A stretch of DNA of 64,000 nucleotides from an uncultured Synechococcaceae cyanobacterium (GCA_902536065.1 CACAVZ010000004.1:62001-126000); one strand, 5' to 3'. Counted from the first letter of the stretch, positions 35,841 through 43,794 are shown. Program-made: numbers and translations. The notes: generated by a model from the sequence alone, not told the origin.

Positions 35841-36582
35841 TAAAGATCTTCTAAATTTAAAAGATATTACTGTTAGTTTTGAGGGTTTTTTAGCTCTCAA
35901 CAAACTTAATTTAAATTTAAAGAAAGGAGAATTAAGAGCTGTAATAGGACCAAACGGGGCAGGTAAAACAACATTTCTTGATGTAATAACTGGAAAGGTT
36001 AAGCCAACAAAAGGTGAAGTTATTTTCAAAGGAAAATCTTTAGTAGGTAGAAAGGAGCATAAGATTGCTCGACTTGGAGTGGGGAGAAAGTTCCAAAGTC
36101 CAAGAATCTTTGAAAATCTATCAGTTAAGGAAAATCTTGAAATATCAGTATCAACTCCTAAAAGTCCCTTAAACCTTATAAATAAAAGTATTAAAGATGA
36201 GCAGCTTAATGAGATAGATCGTCTTATGAAGATTGTCAATTTAGCTCAAAAAGTTGATTCTAAAGCTGGTTCTTTATCACATGGCCAAAAACAATGGCTC
36301 GAGATAGCCATGTTAGTAGGACAGAAGCCAGATTTAATGTTAGTTGATGAACCTGTTGCTGGTTTAACTGATGAAGAAACTGATCTTACAGCTGATTTAT
36401 TAAAATCATTATCAGGAGAAAATACTGTAGTGGTAATAGATCACGATATGGAATTCATAAGAAGACTTGATAGTAATGTTTCAGTATTAAATCAAGGCAC
36501 AGTATTATGCGAAGGGACAATGGAAACTATACAAAAGGACCAAAAAGTTATTGATGTTTATCTAGGAAGGCCTGAGGATTAG
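35833..36582 (+). CDS. urtD: Urea ABC transporter ATPase UrtD
   Basis: LivG-type ATPase. Walker A is GPNGAGKTTF, the Q-loop region follows at GVGRKFQSPRIFENLSV, the signature is SLSHGQKQWLEIAM (LSHGQ), and Walker B is PDLMLVDEPVAGLT. The switch His is in VVVIDHDMEF. 249 aa. It overlaps urtC by 8 bases and is followed by urtE after 2 bases. Confidence 0.96.
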   Translation: MNNKDLLNLKDITVSFEGFLALNKLNLNLKKGELRAVIGPNGAGKTTFLDVITGKVKPTKGEVIFKGKSLVGRKEHKIARLGVGRKFQSPRIFENLSVKENLEISVSTPKSPLNLINKSIKDEQLNEIDRLMKIVNLAQKVDSKAGSLSHGQKQWLEIAMLVGQKPDLMLVDEPVAGLTDEETDLTADLLKSLSGENTVVVIDHDMEFIRRLDSNVSVLNQGTVLCEGTMETIQKDQKVIDVYLGRPED

Positions 36583-36584
36583 TT

Positions 36585-37295
36585 ATGAAAAACTTACTGG
36601 AAATCAAATCATTGAATACATATTATGGCGAAAGTCATATTCTCAGAGATGTAGATTTAAATGTTCAATCAGGAGAAATGGTTTGTTTGATTGGAAGAAA
36701 TGGAGTTGGCAAAACAACTTTATTGAAATCACTTATTGGTTTGTTAAGACAAAAAAAAGGCGATATTTATTTGATTGGCGAAAATATCAATAGAAAAGCA
36801 CCTCATCAGAGAGCGAGGAAGGGAATGGCTTACGTTCCTCAAGGGAGAGAAATTATTCCATACCTTTCAGTCGAAGAGAATCTTATGTTGGGAATGGAGT
36901 CGCTTCCAGGTGGATTATCTAAGAATAAGAGAATAGATCCATTTATTTATGATCTCTTCCCAATCTTAAATGATTTTCTACAAAGGAAAGGAGGAGATCT
37001 TAGTGGTGGACAACAACAGCAACTAGCTATTGCAAGGGCATTGCTGGGCAAACCTAAACTACTATTACTTGACGAACCAACAGAAGGTATTCAGCCAAAT
37101 ATAGTTTTAGACATAGAAAATGCAATCAATCAGATAATTAAAGATACTGGAATTGGTGTTTTATTAGTAGAACAACACTTACATTTTGTAAGACAAGCCA
37201 ATAGATATTATGCGATGCAACGAGGAGGTATTGTTGCTAGCGGTAATACTAATGAGTTAAGTCAAGCAGTTATAGATAAGTTCTTAAGTGTTTAA
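36585..37295 (+). CDS. urtE: Urea ABC transporter ATPase UrtE
   Basis: LivF-type ATPase. Walker A is GRNGVGKTTLLKSLIG, the Q-loop segment is MAYVPQGREIIPYLSVEENL, the signature is LSGGQQQQLAIARAL, and Walker B is KLLLLDEPTEGIQP. The switch His is in LLVEQHLHFV. 236 aa. Last gene of urtABCDE; no clear hairpin terminator follows it. Confidence 0.96.
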   Translation: MKNLLEIKSLNTYYGESHILRDVDLNVQSGEMVCLIGRNGVGKTTLLKSLIGLLRQKKGDIYLIGENINRKAPHQRARKGMAYVPQGREIIPYLSVEENLMLGMESLPGGLSKNKRIDPFIYDLFPILNDFLQRKGGDLSGGQQQQLAIARALLGKPKLLLLDEPTEGIQPNIVLDIENAINQIIKDTGIGVLLVEQHLHFVRQANRYYAMQRGGIVASGNTNELSQAVIDKFLSV

Positions 37296-37327
37296 ATAAA
37301 TTACTCTAGAATACTAAAAACTTTTAT

Positions 37328-37507
37328 TCATTTTTCACATCTTATTAGGTCAATACTGTTTGGATGTTCATTTATATACTTATTAAATTCCATTGCTAGT
37401 GTTCTAGCTTCGTAAGCATCAAAAGCATAAAAACAATTTTCTAATCTTATATTTTGATAATCACGGTAATGCACCGTATATGGCTTCAATATGTTAATTT
37501 TGTTCAT
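37328..37507 (-). CDS. Small soluble protein of unknown function (59 aa)
   Basis: The ORF starts MNKINILKPYTVHYRDYQ and ends PNSIDLIRCEK. It is mixed alpha/beta in character with good codon-phase composition and an ATG start. The repeated pattern CFYAFDAYEARTLAMEFNKYI suggests a helix after a short strand. It is convergent with urtE, 32 bases apart. I do not recognise a family. Confidence 0.6.
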   Translation of the reverse strand: MNKINILKPYTVHYRDYQNIRLENCFYAFDAYEARTLAMEFNKYINEHPNSIDLIRCEK

Positions 37508-37642
37508 TTAATTTGCAAAAAAGCAATTACTTAATATTCCAACAATGTATGCGATCATAAATTTAAAGTACTACTTTTGTTGTTATCAAAATATTTTGAC
37601 TTAAATTATGTATTTAAAAATACTTTATAAAGACAAAAGTAA

Positions 37643-37759
37643 TTAATTTATTTTTTGTTTATTCATAGAGTCTTTCTTTTTACCTTCTATTAAAAAAACA
37701 AATTTTGATAAAATATAACCAAAAACTGGAACCCAAAACTTTTCATAAAAAAATTTCAT
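37643..37759 (-). CDS. Possible tiny membrane-associated ORF (38 aa)
   Basis: The ORF begins MKFFYEKFWVPVFGYILSKF, followed by a short hydrophobic stretch and a Lys-rich tail. ATG start. It lies 6 bases downstream of the next small ORF on the same strand, which hints at co-transcription. Short and AT-rich, so it could be spurious. Confidence 0.4.
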   Translation of the reverse strand: MKFFYEKFWVPVFGYILSKFVFLIEGKKKDSMNKQKIN

Positions 37760-37765
37760 TGAAAA

Positions 37766-37939
37766 TCAAGCAGCTAATGATTCGTTATTTTCAATATCAG
37801 TTTTATTAATACACTTCAAATCTATAGAATTAAATAAATGTTGGATAAGTAAAAAATCAAGTTCACCTTTCAACAAATTAACATTAGATGAAAGCAGATC
37901 ATCAACATAATCATCAAAAGTATCTGAAAGAGGATTCAC
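37766..37939 (-). CDS. Small acidic protein of unknown function (57 aa)
   Basis: The GTG at 37939 starts MNPLSDTFDDYVDDLLSSNV; the C-terminus is TDIENNESLAA. It is acidic and helical with no membrane segment. The frame stays open for about ten codons upstream, encoding FKNKFFIV, and then meets TAA. A longer ancestral protein may therefore have lost its N-terminus. No family recognised. Confidence 0.5.
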   Translation of the reverse strand: MNPLSDTFDDYVDDLLSSNVNLLKGELDFLLIQHLFNSIDLKCINKTDIENNESLAA

Positions 37940-38066
37940 AATAAAAAATTTATTTTTGAAATTATCATCGAATTAACAGTAAAAGTCAACCAAATTTGAA
38001 TATTAATTTTTGAAATTATTGAAAATCAATGAATAAAGACTAAAAAATCATACTAAAAAAATAAAA

Positions 38067-38357
38067 ATGAAAAATAATAGATTTAATATCAAACTTAGAG
38101 TCTTTGAATTAATTGTCATTTTTCTTGCTTCTCTAAATTTTATATCTCTCATGATAAGTATTTTCAAAACGACAATACATATATTTGTTAAAAAGAAATT
38201 TAAAGAAATCAAAATCAAACCATTTAATTTTTTTAGCAAAACTATTTATATGACAATTCGAAAAGAATCACTTAAAAAGTTATTAGATTCAATAAATTTT
38301 CGATGGCAATCCAATTTGATATTAAGAAAGCTATTTTTAAAATTATTTTTTAATTAA
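38067..38357 (+). CDS. Doubtful ORF, one hydrophobic helix and basic tail
   Basis: A 96-codon ORF with one hydrophobic segment (ELIVIFLASLNFISLMISIF) followed by a very Lys/Phe-rich basic region. The opposite strand also carries a 63-codon ORF in the same place, so coding direction is unclear. It overlaps the convergent gene at 38343 by 15 bases. Composition is what AT-rich noncoding DNA would give, so confidence is low. Confidence 0.28.
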   Translation: MKNNRFNIKLRVFELIVIFLASLNFISLMISIFKTTIHIFVKKKFKEIKIKPFNFFSKTIYMTIRKESLKKLLDSINFRWQSNLILRKLFLKLFFN

Positions 38358-38657
38358 CTCAAAGTAACCATTTTTATTTAATAAGTACTTATCAAACCAA
38401 AGGCTTAATAGATTATCTAATCCAATTCCATTCATTTTATTTATTTGAGAAGTCTTATAGTCTGAAAGTGCAAGCAATAAATATGGAAAAATCATATCAG
38501 AAGCCCCTTTTGGCAGTTTTTCTAATGGCACTCCATGTGCTCTATCCCATAAAATTTGCATATCTTGAGAAAACAAAGAACTCCAATAACTAAAATTACA
38601 ATATAACTTTTCTGGAGGTAGTAGATTTACAGATAAATCTGGGAGAGATGGATTCAT
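38343..38657 (-). CDS. Conserved-looking hypothetical protein (104 aa)
   Basis: The protein starts MNPSLPDLSVNLLPPEKLYC and contains MQILWDRAHGVPLEKLPKGASDMIFPYLLLALSDYKTSQINKMNG. Its balanced composition with Trp, His, Pro and Gly argues for a real soluble protein despite the AT-rich setting. ATG start at 38657. I do not recognise a domain. The RHH-like gene is 125 bases upstream on the same strand. Confidence 0.65.
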   Translation of the reverse strand: MNPSLPDLSVNLLPPEKLYCNFSYWSSLFSQDMQILWDRAHGVPLEKLPKGASDMIFPYLLLALSDYKTSQINKMNGIGLDNLLSLWFDKYLLNKNGYFELIKK

Positions 38658-38782
38658 AGAAATTAATATTTTATGTATAAATTGAATTTAGATTCTTGTA
38701 TTGGTGAAAATAATTTCTAATACTCAAATCTCCAAAAAATACAAATTAAAATTAACGCACAGTACAGCACTTTGCAACACTT

Positions 38783-39181
38783 TTAAGTATTATATTTTTC
38801 CATCATTTCCTGAAATTTTAGGAATGATAAAAAGTTTTTATAGGTTTGCAAGTCAAAATCTTCATGATTGGCTTCATTTAAATAAGTTGATTTAATAGCA
38901 TTAAAATGATTTCCTGATTTAGTATCAATTGAATGTCCTACATTATTTATTAATTCAGCGGGATTATCAGATAAGTTTTTTGAATGATTTTTAATCAGTT
39001 GATAAGATTGGGTTTCTATACCCTTTTTTTTATTAAATATGCCTCTTACAGAAAGAGCTTCTTCTACTAGAATACTTATTATTTTTGAATTACTTAAATT
39101 ATTCTCTGTGCTCAACTTTTCAATTATTCTCATAACATCTTCACGAGGAATAAAACCAACTCTTTTTTTCTTGGTAGGCAT
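38783..39181 (-). CDS. Ribbon-helix-helix-like protein
   Basis: A 132-residue protein. The N-terminal 50 residues (KKKRVGFIPREDVMRIIEKLSTENNLSNSKIISILVEEAL) have the beta strand then two-helix pattern of ribbon-helix-helix DNA-binding proteins such as CopG/MetJ types. The rest is polar, ends in a helix (TYKNFLSFLKFQEMMEKYN) and has no clear domain. No toxin gene is adjacent, so this need not be an antitoxin. Its promoter and its 3' end share sequence motifs (see findings). Confidence 0.68.
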   Translation of the reverse strand: MPTKKKRVGFIPREDVMRIIEKLSTENNLSNSKIISILVEEALSVRGIFNKKKGIETQSYQLIKNHSKNLSDNPAELINNVGHSIDTKSGNHFNAIKSTYLNEANHEDFDLQTYKNFLSFLKFQEMMEKYNT

Positions 39182-39200
39182 TTAAAAATTAATTAAGGTT

Positions 39201-39230
39201 CAGCACTTGACTGCAATAAGTGTTGCACTA
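39201..39230 (-). promoter_or_regulatory. Possible operator upstream of the RHH-like gene
   Basis: The segment contains CAGCACTT at 39201-39208 and AGTGTTGCA at 39219-39227, including an inverted CACTT/AAGTG pair. Both motifs recur (one inverted) at 38766-38781, beyond the gene's 3' end. Position 20-50 bases upstream of the ATG suits autoregulation. Role inferred only. Confidence 0.35.
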
Positions 39231-39256
39231 TATTCATTATAAGTCAATAAATTCAA

Positions 39257-39406
39257 ATGATTTTACCAACAACATTAATTTTAGGAGCCCTTGGATATCT
39301 ATTCTACGCCTCAAAAAAAGAACTCTCATTAGATCACAATGACCATATAGAAAAACAAAAAGAAAATGATGATTTGCATAAAGATTTGGAAGATCTATTT
39401 ATATAA
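39257..39406 (+). CDS. Small protein with N-terminal membrane helix (49 aa)
   Basis: The ORF begins MILPTTLILGALGYLFYASKK (a short hydrophobic helix) and continues with an acidic, His-containing tail (LDHNDHIEKQKEN) ending DLEDLFI. ATG start at 39257, diverging from the RHH-like gene across 75 bases. No family recognised, but the codon pattern and amphipathic tail look genuine. Confidence 0.55.
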   Translation: MILPTTLILGALGYLFYASKKELSLDHNDHIEKQKENDDLHKDLEDLFI

Positions 39407-39499
39407 AATCATTAAATAAGTATTTTAGAACTTTGTTTCTTGACTAATGATATACAAAATCTTAAACATAACTAGAATAAGAATAAAGATATAAAATCA

Positions 39500-39796
39500 A
39501 TGACTGTCCATCAAGATTACGAAATAAAAATCAATTTAAATGAATTGATTGAGAAGAGAATTCCATGTTGTGATTTGCTTCATCCGGATCATTGTCTAAC
39601 AGAAAAACAAGTTTCTGAAATAGCACATGATATTCGTATGGATTTAAATTTGCATGATCTTTACAAGCAAGTTGATCAGCACATTATGAATTATGTAAAT
39701 GCCGCGGGGATTGACAACAAAGATCATTGGGTAGAACCTCATCTTCCAGATTTAGAGAGAGATTTAAAAGAAGAAGTTGGTATAGAATTTGATTGA
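39500..39796 (+). CDS. Hypothetical soluble protein (98 aa)
   Basis: The sequence has MTVHQDYEIKINLNELIEKR, a Cys-Cys/His cluster in RIPCCDLLHPDHCLTEKQV, and an acidic C-terminus ending EEVGIEFD. The Cys/His spacing might bind a metal but fits no motif that I know. ATG start. The composition supports a real gene. It is isolated, with gaps of about 90 bases upstream and a small opposite-strand ORF downstream. Confidence 0.65.
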   Translation: MTVHQDYEIKINLNELIEKRIPCCDLLHPDHCLTEKQVSEIAHDIRMDLNLHDLYKQVDQHIMNYVNAAGIDNKDHWVEPHLPDLERDLKEEVGIEFD

Positions 39797-39813
39797 TTTT
39801 TTCCAAAAAAAGA

Positions 39814-39966
39814 TTAATAAATATATTTTTTTTCTAAATCGTCTATTAGCTTTAAAATACTTTTAGCTGATCTCTTTCTTTTTTTTAAAATTGTAAAAAC
39901 TACAAATACAATCAATACTACAAAAATAGGTGTGAAAAAAATAATTTCATGATTCATAACCATCAT
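39814..39966 (-). CDS. Small single-helix membrane protein (50 aa)
   Basis: The ORF starts MMVMNHEIIFFTPIFVVLIVFVVFTIL (membrane helix), followed by a basic stretch KKRKRSAKSILKLIDDLEKKY. The positive residues after the helix suggest the tail is cytoplasmic. Two adjacent ATG codons (39964 and 39961) could serve as start. No family recognised. Confidence 0.5.
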   Translation of the reverse strand: MMVMNHEIIFFTPIFVVLIVFVVFTILKKRKRSAKSILKLIDDLEKKYIY

Positions 39967-40127
39967 ACAGAACTATATTATTTAAATTATTAAAAAGTCT
40001 GAATCAATAAAATAGGTACTTTATACAAATAAATTTCACTATAAAAATTAAGATTTCTCATAGAAAAGAGAAAGAATAAAATTTTTTTATAGATTATATA
40101 GTTATAAACTTTAATTCAATAAAGATA

Positions 40128-40310
40128 ATGATAAATTATTTTGCCTTAACATTAACTGAGATGGGAATCAGTAAAATAGAGTTAGCGGTTATTGGCGTTG
40201 TAATTTTAATATTTCCAATTTTATTTGTTTATGCATCTAAAAACCTTGATGCCAAGGGAGTTTTTGAATGGATGATGGAGAAACCCAATGATTGGATAGG
40301 TAAAAAATAA
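40128..40310 (+). CDS. Small single-helix membrane protein (60 aa)
   Basis: One transmembrane helix (IELAVIGVVILIFPILFVYA) with the polar tail SKNLDAKGVFEWMMEKPNDWIGKK. Trp residues and the balanced tail favour a genuine gene. ATG start at 40128. The shape resembles small thylakoid-complex subunits, but no specific family is recognised. Confidence 0.62.
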   Translation: MINYFALTLTEMGISKIELAVIGVVILIFPILFVYASKNLDAKGVFEWMMEKPNDWIGKK

Positions 40311-40332
40311 GACTTTAACAATTTATATTTTT

Positions 40333-40674
40333 CTAGTTAAATTTTAAATTTTCTAAATTAGTAATAGCAAAATCATAAACCTGGCAATTATTTTCTAAAT
40401 CATTAACTATTGAATTTTTTAGAAGAGAATAATCTACCAACTTATTGAGTTTGTTATTCTTAAATTCCTTATTAGTCTCTCCAATCGCAAATGCCAAAGC
40501 TCCTTCATTAGAAATACCGAATTTGGTAGTGTTGCAATAAGTTCTAGTGAATTTATTAGAAATCTTTTTAGTATACTTTTCAAGAGTTTTAGAAGATGTA
40601 TCTAACGAGTAGGCTGGACTACTAAAAAGAAGAAGCAACGTTAAGATGAATATAGTAAAGACTCTTTTGATCAT
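40333..40674 (-). CDS. Secreted hypothetical protein (113 aa)
   Basis: A clear signal peptide (IKRVFTIFILTLLLLFSSPAYS, cleavage likely after AYS) precedes a lysine-rich mature part with two Cys (RTYCNTTKFGIS and LENNCQVYDFA) that may pair. The segment FGISNEGALAFAIGETNKEF looks like a folded helix. Probably periplasmic or lumenal. ATG start. No known family recognised. Convergent with the preceding small gene. Confidence 0.68.
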   Translation of the reverse strand: MIKRVFTIFILTLLLLFSSPAYSLDTSSKTLEKYTKKISNKFTRTYCNTTKFGISNEGALAFAIGETNKEFKNNKLNKLVDYSLLKNSIVNDLENNCQVYDFAITNLENLKFN

Positions 40675-41041
40675 AATATTTCATAAATTGCAAATTTAAT
40701 ATATAGTTTAGAATTAAAAACCGCCGACTATGTTTTATTAAAGATATAGAAATTAAAAATTTGTTAACCAGAAAAGCTATTTCATATTTTTGATGATAAA
40801 AACTCTCTAAATGAATATTTAATAGTTTGAATTTTTTTTGGTATTTTTTTTAAAAAACGTCTAAATGCTTTTGACATAATGAAAATCTATATCAATAATT
40901 AATAAATAACAAATAATATTTGGGTATTCAATAAATAATTATCCAAAATAAGTAAATTAATTATTAAATAACTGGGTTGAGCTATGGAAATGTATTTGGA
41001 TATGAATTATTGTCTAATTAAGTATTAAATATAAAATTAAT
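40675..41041. other. 366-base AT-rich gap with only a doubtful 31-codon ORF
   Basis: Nothing convincing is encoded here. The best candidate is a minus-strand ORF at 40782-40877 (MSKAFRRFLKKIPKKIQTIK and a short tail), which is basic and lacks a clear ribosome-binding site. No hairpin, tRNA or tandem repeat was seen. Confidence 0.4.
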
Positions 41042-41236
41042 ATGACACTACCAGAACTTATTTATGCGCCTATAGATGGCGGAACAATACATAGATATGA
41101 AATTAGTGGTGGCAAGAGAAAATTCTTAAGATTTATAGGTTGTTATTTAGGCCAATGCAATTTCCACAAAAATATTGATGATGCTATTGATTACATAAAA
41201 AGTTTGAAAGAATTACAAAAGATACAAAAAACATGA
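41042..41236 (+). CDS. Small soluble hypothetical protein (64 aa)
   Basis: The protein begins MTLPELIYAPIDGGTIHRYEISGG, continues KRKFLRFIGCYLGQCNFHKN, and ends in a helix (IDDAIDYIKSLKEL). Two Cys lie five residues apart. The beta-rich front and helical end suggest a compact fold. ATG start at 41042. No known family recognised. Confidence 0.6.
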   Translation: MTLPELIYAPIDGGTIHRYEISGGKRKFLRFIGCYLGQCNFHKNIDDAIDYIKSLKELQKIQKT

Positions 41237-41394
41237 AATAAAGATACATAAATTCGACAGAGACTCAATATTTTTAAGTAACTACATAATTATTGCTACA
41301 AATAATAGAGAATTTTCTTTTTATAAGAAATTGATTATTTACTTGAGTTATAGTTCCGAAAGATAAACAGTCATTTAAAAAAAGAAATTAATTT

Positions 41395-42717
41395 ATGGAA
41401 AACAGACAAATTAATTTTTTTAAATCAAAAGACTTTAATACCGTTCTTAAACCATTTAAAAAAGGAACGGTAGTAAAAATTGACTCGTTTGATACTAGAG
41501 AAAATCAAAAAGAATTAAATATAGGTTTATTTGGTTGGTATGCAATATGTCCCTCTAAAGAACTAAAAGAAAATAAGCTATATTATTTTTCACTCTATGA
41601 TGAGCCTCTTGTTCTTTATAGAGATGAAAATAAAAACGTTAGGTGCATTAAAAATATTTGCCCACATAGGGGAGCCTCATTTTTTGGAGGGACATTATCA
41701 GATGGAGTAATAACCTGCCCATATCATGGAGCTAAGTTTTCATCCGGGGGAAGTTGCCAAAATCTCGACAGAATAACATGTCGCCATATAGTTGATAATA
41801 ACTACGATAACTACGCCAAAAGAATTCATTTATCTCAATACAAAACTTCAGAAGAAAATAGATATATTTTTGTACATTTTTCTAAAAAATCTGAGACTGA
41901 TTTAAATGATATAAGTGAAGATGCACCTATAAGTAACTACGAATTATGTAAAAATGGGTTTTCACATAAGGATTATGTCTTTGAGGAGGTATTAGTTGAC
42001 TTCAAATGTGATTGGTCAAGGATCATTGAAAATCACCTAGATATCCTTCATATTTTTTGGGTTCATGGCGATACAATCCCTGATAAAGATGTGAATAAAA
42101 ACGTACTAGTTAGTTTTAACCAAAAAATTAATATTAATCCTAAATACATTGAAAGTATTTATTATTACAAGAATGAGCCTACAAAAGAATTTATCCGGAT
42201 AAAATACATACCTCCTGGAAGGATATTAATTTACAAAGGCGATCCTTCCTCATCAAGATATTTACAAGTTTTAGATCATATTCCTCTTGGAAACAACAAA
42301 GCAAGAGTAATAGTGAGACACTATAGAAAATTTCTACAAAATAAACTAATTAATAACCTCTTATTATTTAAAGAGACTCAAAGAAAGATTTTTTATAAGA
42401 TATTCAATGAGGATTATATGATTTTAAAAACACAAACATATAATCACGATATGGGATTTATAAGTAAGGATGAAATAAAGTTGTTAGGAGAAGACAGGAT
42501 AATAAATTATTTTTGGAAATGGTACAAGAAGTCTGAACATAAAGATGAACCATGGAAAAATATAAAAATAACCCATAATCATGATGTATATGAAAAAGTG
42601 ATATTGAAATATCCTCCTGAGATAAAGAAGTTAGAAATTGCAAATAATATAGATATTATTAGAAAAACATTTTTAAGATTTGCTGCTCCACTTATATTTT
42701 TTATGTTAATAATATAA
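41395..42717 (+). CDS. Rieske-type oxygenase, PaO/Lls1-like, membrane-anchored
   Basis: A Rieske [2Fe-2S] domain with Cys89-Pro-His91 (ICPHRGASFF) and Cys108-Pro-Tyr-His111 (CPYHGAKF) is followed by a mononuclear iron motif with His214 and His219 in ENHLDILHIFWVHGD. A C-terminal hydrophobic segment (FAAPLIFFMLII) probably anchors it to a membrane. This layout matches the pheophorbide a oxygenase/Tic55/CAO group of chloroplast and cyanobacterial oxygenases. The substrate is unknown; a pigment is plausible. 440 aa, ATG start. A 33-residue peptide and an ABC ATPase follow. Confidence 0.85.
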   Translation: MENRQINFFKSKDFNTVLKPFKKGTVVKIDSFDTRENQKELNIGLFGWYAICPSKELKENKLYYFSLYDEPLVLYRDENKNVRCIKNICPHRGASFFGGTLSDGVITCPYHGAKFSSGGSCQNLDRITCRHIVDNNYDNYAKRIHLSQYKTSEENRYIFVHFSKKSETDLNDISEDAPISNYELCKNGFSHKDYVFEEVLVDFKCDWSRIIENHLDILHIFWVHGDTIPDKDVNKNVLVSFNQKININPKYIESIYYYKNEPTKEFIRIKYIPPGRILIYKGDPSSSRYLQVLDHIPLGNNKARVIVRHYRKFLQNKLINNLLLFKETQRKIFYKIFNEDYMILKTQTYNHDMGFISKDEIKLLGEDRIINYFWKWYKKSEHKDEPWKNIKITHNHDVYEKVILKYPPEIKKLEIANNIDIIRKTFLRFAAPLIFFMLII

Positions 42718-42720
42718 TTT

Positions 42721-42822
42721 ATGAAGAAAGTAAATAGACCTTCATGGTTGAATTGGCTTTATCTTTTTATATTCATTTTAAGCTCAATTCAATTGATTAT
42801 ATTTTGGAGTAATAAGTTTTAG
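42721..42822 (+). CDS. 33-residue membrane peptide between the Rieske and ABC genes
   Basis: The ORF reads MKKVNRPSWLNWLYLFIFIL followed by a further hydrophobic stretch and ends IFWSNKF. A basic N-terminus and one Trp-rich transmembrane helix are seen. It starts 3 bases after the Rieske stop and its TAG overlaps the GTG of the ABC ATPase gene by one base (TAGTG), so it is almost certainly translated between two coupled genes. Family unknown. Confidence 0.6.
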   Translation: MKKVNRPSWLNWLYLFIFILSSIQLIIFWSNKF

Positions 42823-43610
42823 TGTTTAATAAATTTTGGTTTGAAGCAAAAAATATAAATTGTTTTAAAAACGACTTTAGAGTAATTAAAGATTTAAATT
42901 TAAAGATCGCGTATTCAGAGAATGTAATATTAATTGGACCAAATGGTTCAGGTAAATCATCCTTAATTGAAATAATTAATAGAAACATATACCCCGTTGT
43001 AGCTAATGAATCGAAACTGAAGATATTTGACAAAGAAATTATAAATTTATGGGAACTAAGAAAAAAAATAAGCACAGTAAATAATGATATAAAAAATAGA
43101 ATAAATCCAAATTTACAAGTTTTTGATTTAATTTTAGGTGGACTATATGGAAGATATTGTTACGTACAAAATAAATCTGAAAGAGATTCTTATAAGGTAG
43201 AAAAAATCATGAAGAAAATGAAAATATCTTATTTATCTAAAAAGAATTTTTCTTATTTATCAGATGGAGAAAAACAAATTTCTTTGATTGCAAGGGCATT
43301 AATTAAAAAACCGGAAATCTTAATCCTAGATGAACCAATTGCAAATTTAGATTATAAATCAAAGTTTTTTGTAGTTGATAAGGTTAATGAATTATCAAAA
43401 TTAAATACTAAAATTTTATGCGTCACTCATGATATTTCAACGATTTCAGGAATTTATGACCGGGTCGTAATGCTAAAAGATGGCAAAATAATCGCAGATG
43501 GAGATCAAAATAAGGTTATAAATAGTGAAAATCTTAATAAGTTATATGGTATTAAAGTAGAGGTAACTAACAATAATGGACTTTGGAATATAAACAGAAT
43601 ATCTAAATAA
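42822..43610 (+). CDS. Orphan ABC-type ATPase
   Basis: A stand-alone ATP-binding protein of 262 residues. Walker A is LIGPNGSGKSSLIE, the signature is degenerate (YLSDGEKQISLIARAL), Walker B is PEILILDEPIANLD, and the switch His is in LCVTHDIST. It resembles iron-chelate or molybdate-type ATPases but no permease or binding protein gene is adjacent. The start is GTG at 42822, overlapping the membrane peptide stop. It may serve a permease encoded elsewhere, or regulate its neighbours. Confidence 0.85.
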   Translation: MFNKFWFEAKNINCFKNDFRVIKDLNLKIAYSENVILIGPNGSGKSSLIEIINRNIYPVVANESKLKIFDKEIINLWELRKKISTVNNDIKNRINPNLQVFDLILGGLYGRYCYVQNKSERDSYKVEKIMKKMKISYLSKKNFSYLSDGEKQISLIARALIKKPEILILDEPIANLDYKSKFFVVDKVNELSKLNTKILCVTHDISTISGIYDRVVMLKDGKIIADGDQNKVINSENLNKLYGIKVEVTNNNGLWNINRISK

Positions 43611-43794
43611 CAATTATCAAAAAAATAACTGTAGCAATAACTAGAAAAATTAATTTATTACTTTTTAAAACTGAAGAGGATTTATTTTTAAATGAAGAAG
43701 ATCCACATTTAGAACATACAATCTTACCTCCTAAAGATCGATCAGAGACCAATGAAGAACTTCCACAATTAATACAAACTCTATTTACGCCCAT
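43603..43794 (-). CDS. Zinc-ribbon protein with C-terminal membrane helix
   Basis: Two Cys-x2-Cys pairs (CINCGSSS and CSKCGSSSF), 16 residues from the last Cys of one pair to the first of the next, form a zinc ribbon. A polar linker and one C-terminal transmembrane helix (KLIFLVIATVIFLIIVI) follow. The ATG at 43794 (MGVNRVCINC) is preferred over one 21 bases upstream, because it starts directly before the ribbon. 63 aa. Convergent with the ABC ATPase, overlapping its end by 8 bases. Function unknown. Confidence 0.65.
   Translation of the reverse strand: MGVNRVCINCGSSSLVSDRSLGGKIVCSKCGSSSFKNKSSSVLKSNKLIFLVIATVIFLIIVI

Noticed and set aside
37572..37641. A 9-bp inverted repeat TACTTTTGT...ACAAAAGTA with a 52-base spacer
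   Set aside because: The arms are AT-rich and far apart, as expected by chance here; no T-run or loop suited to a terminator.
38048..38239. A 63-codon minus-strand ORF with two hydrophobic stretches opposite the doubtful ORF at 38067
   Set aside because: Both strands are open by AT-rich composition; neither direction is clearly favoured, so only one was listed and at low confidence.
38701..38895. A 64-codon plus-strand ORF overlapping the end of the RHH-like gene
   Set aside because: It is antisense over part of its length, has no plausible domain, and starts in a noncoding gap.
40782..40877. A 31-codon basic minus-strand ORF
   Set aside because: It is short, Lys-rich and lacks a ribosome-binding site; noted only in the gap entry.
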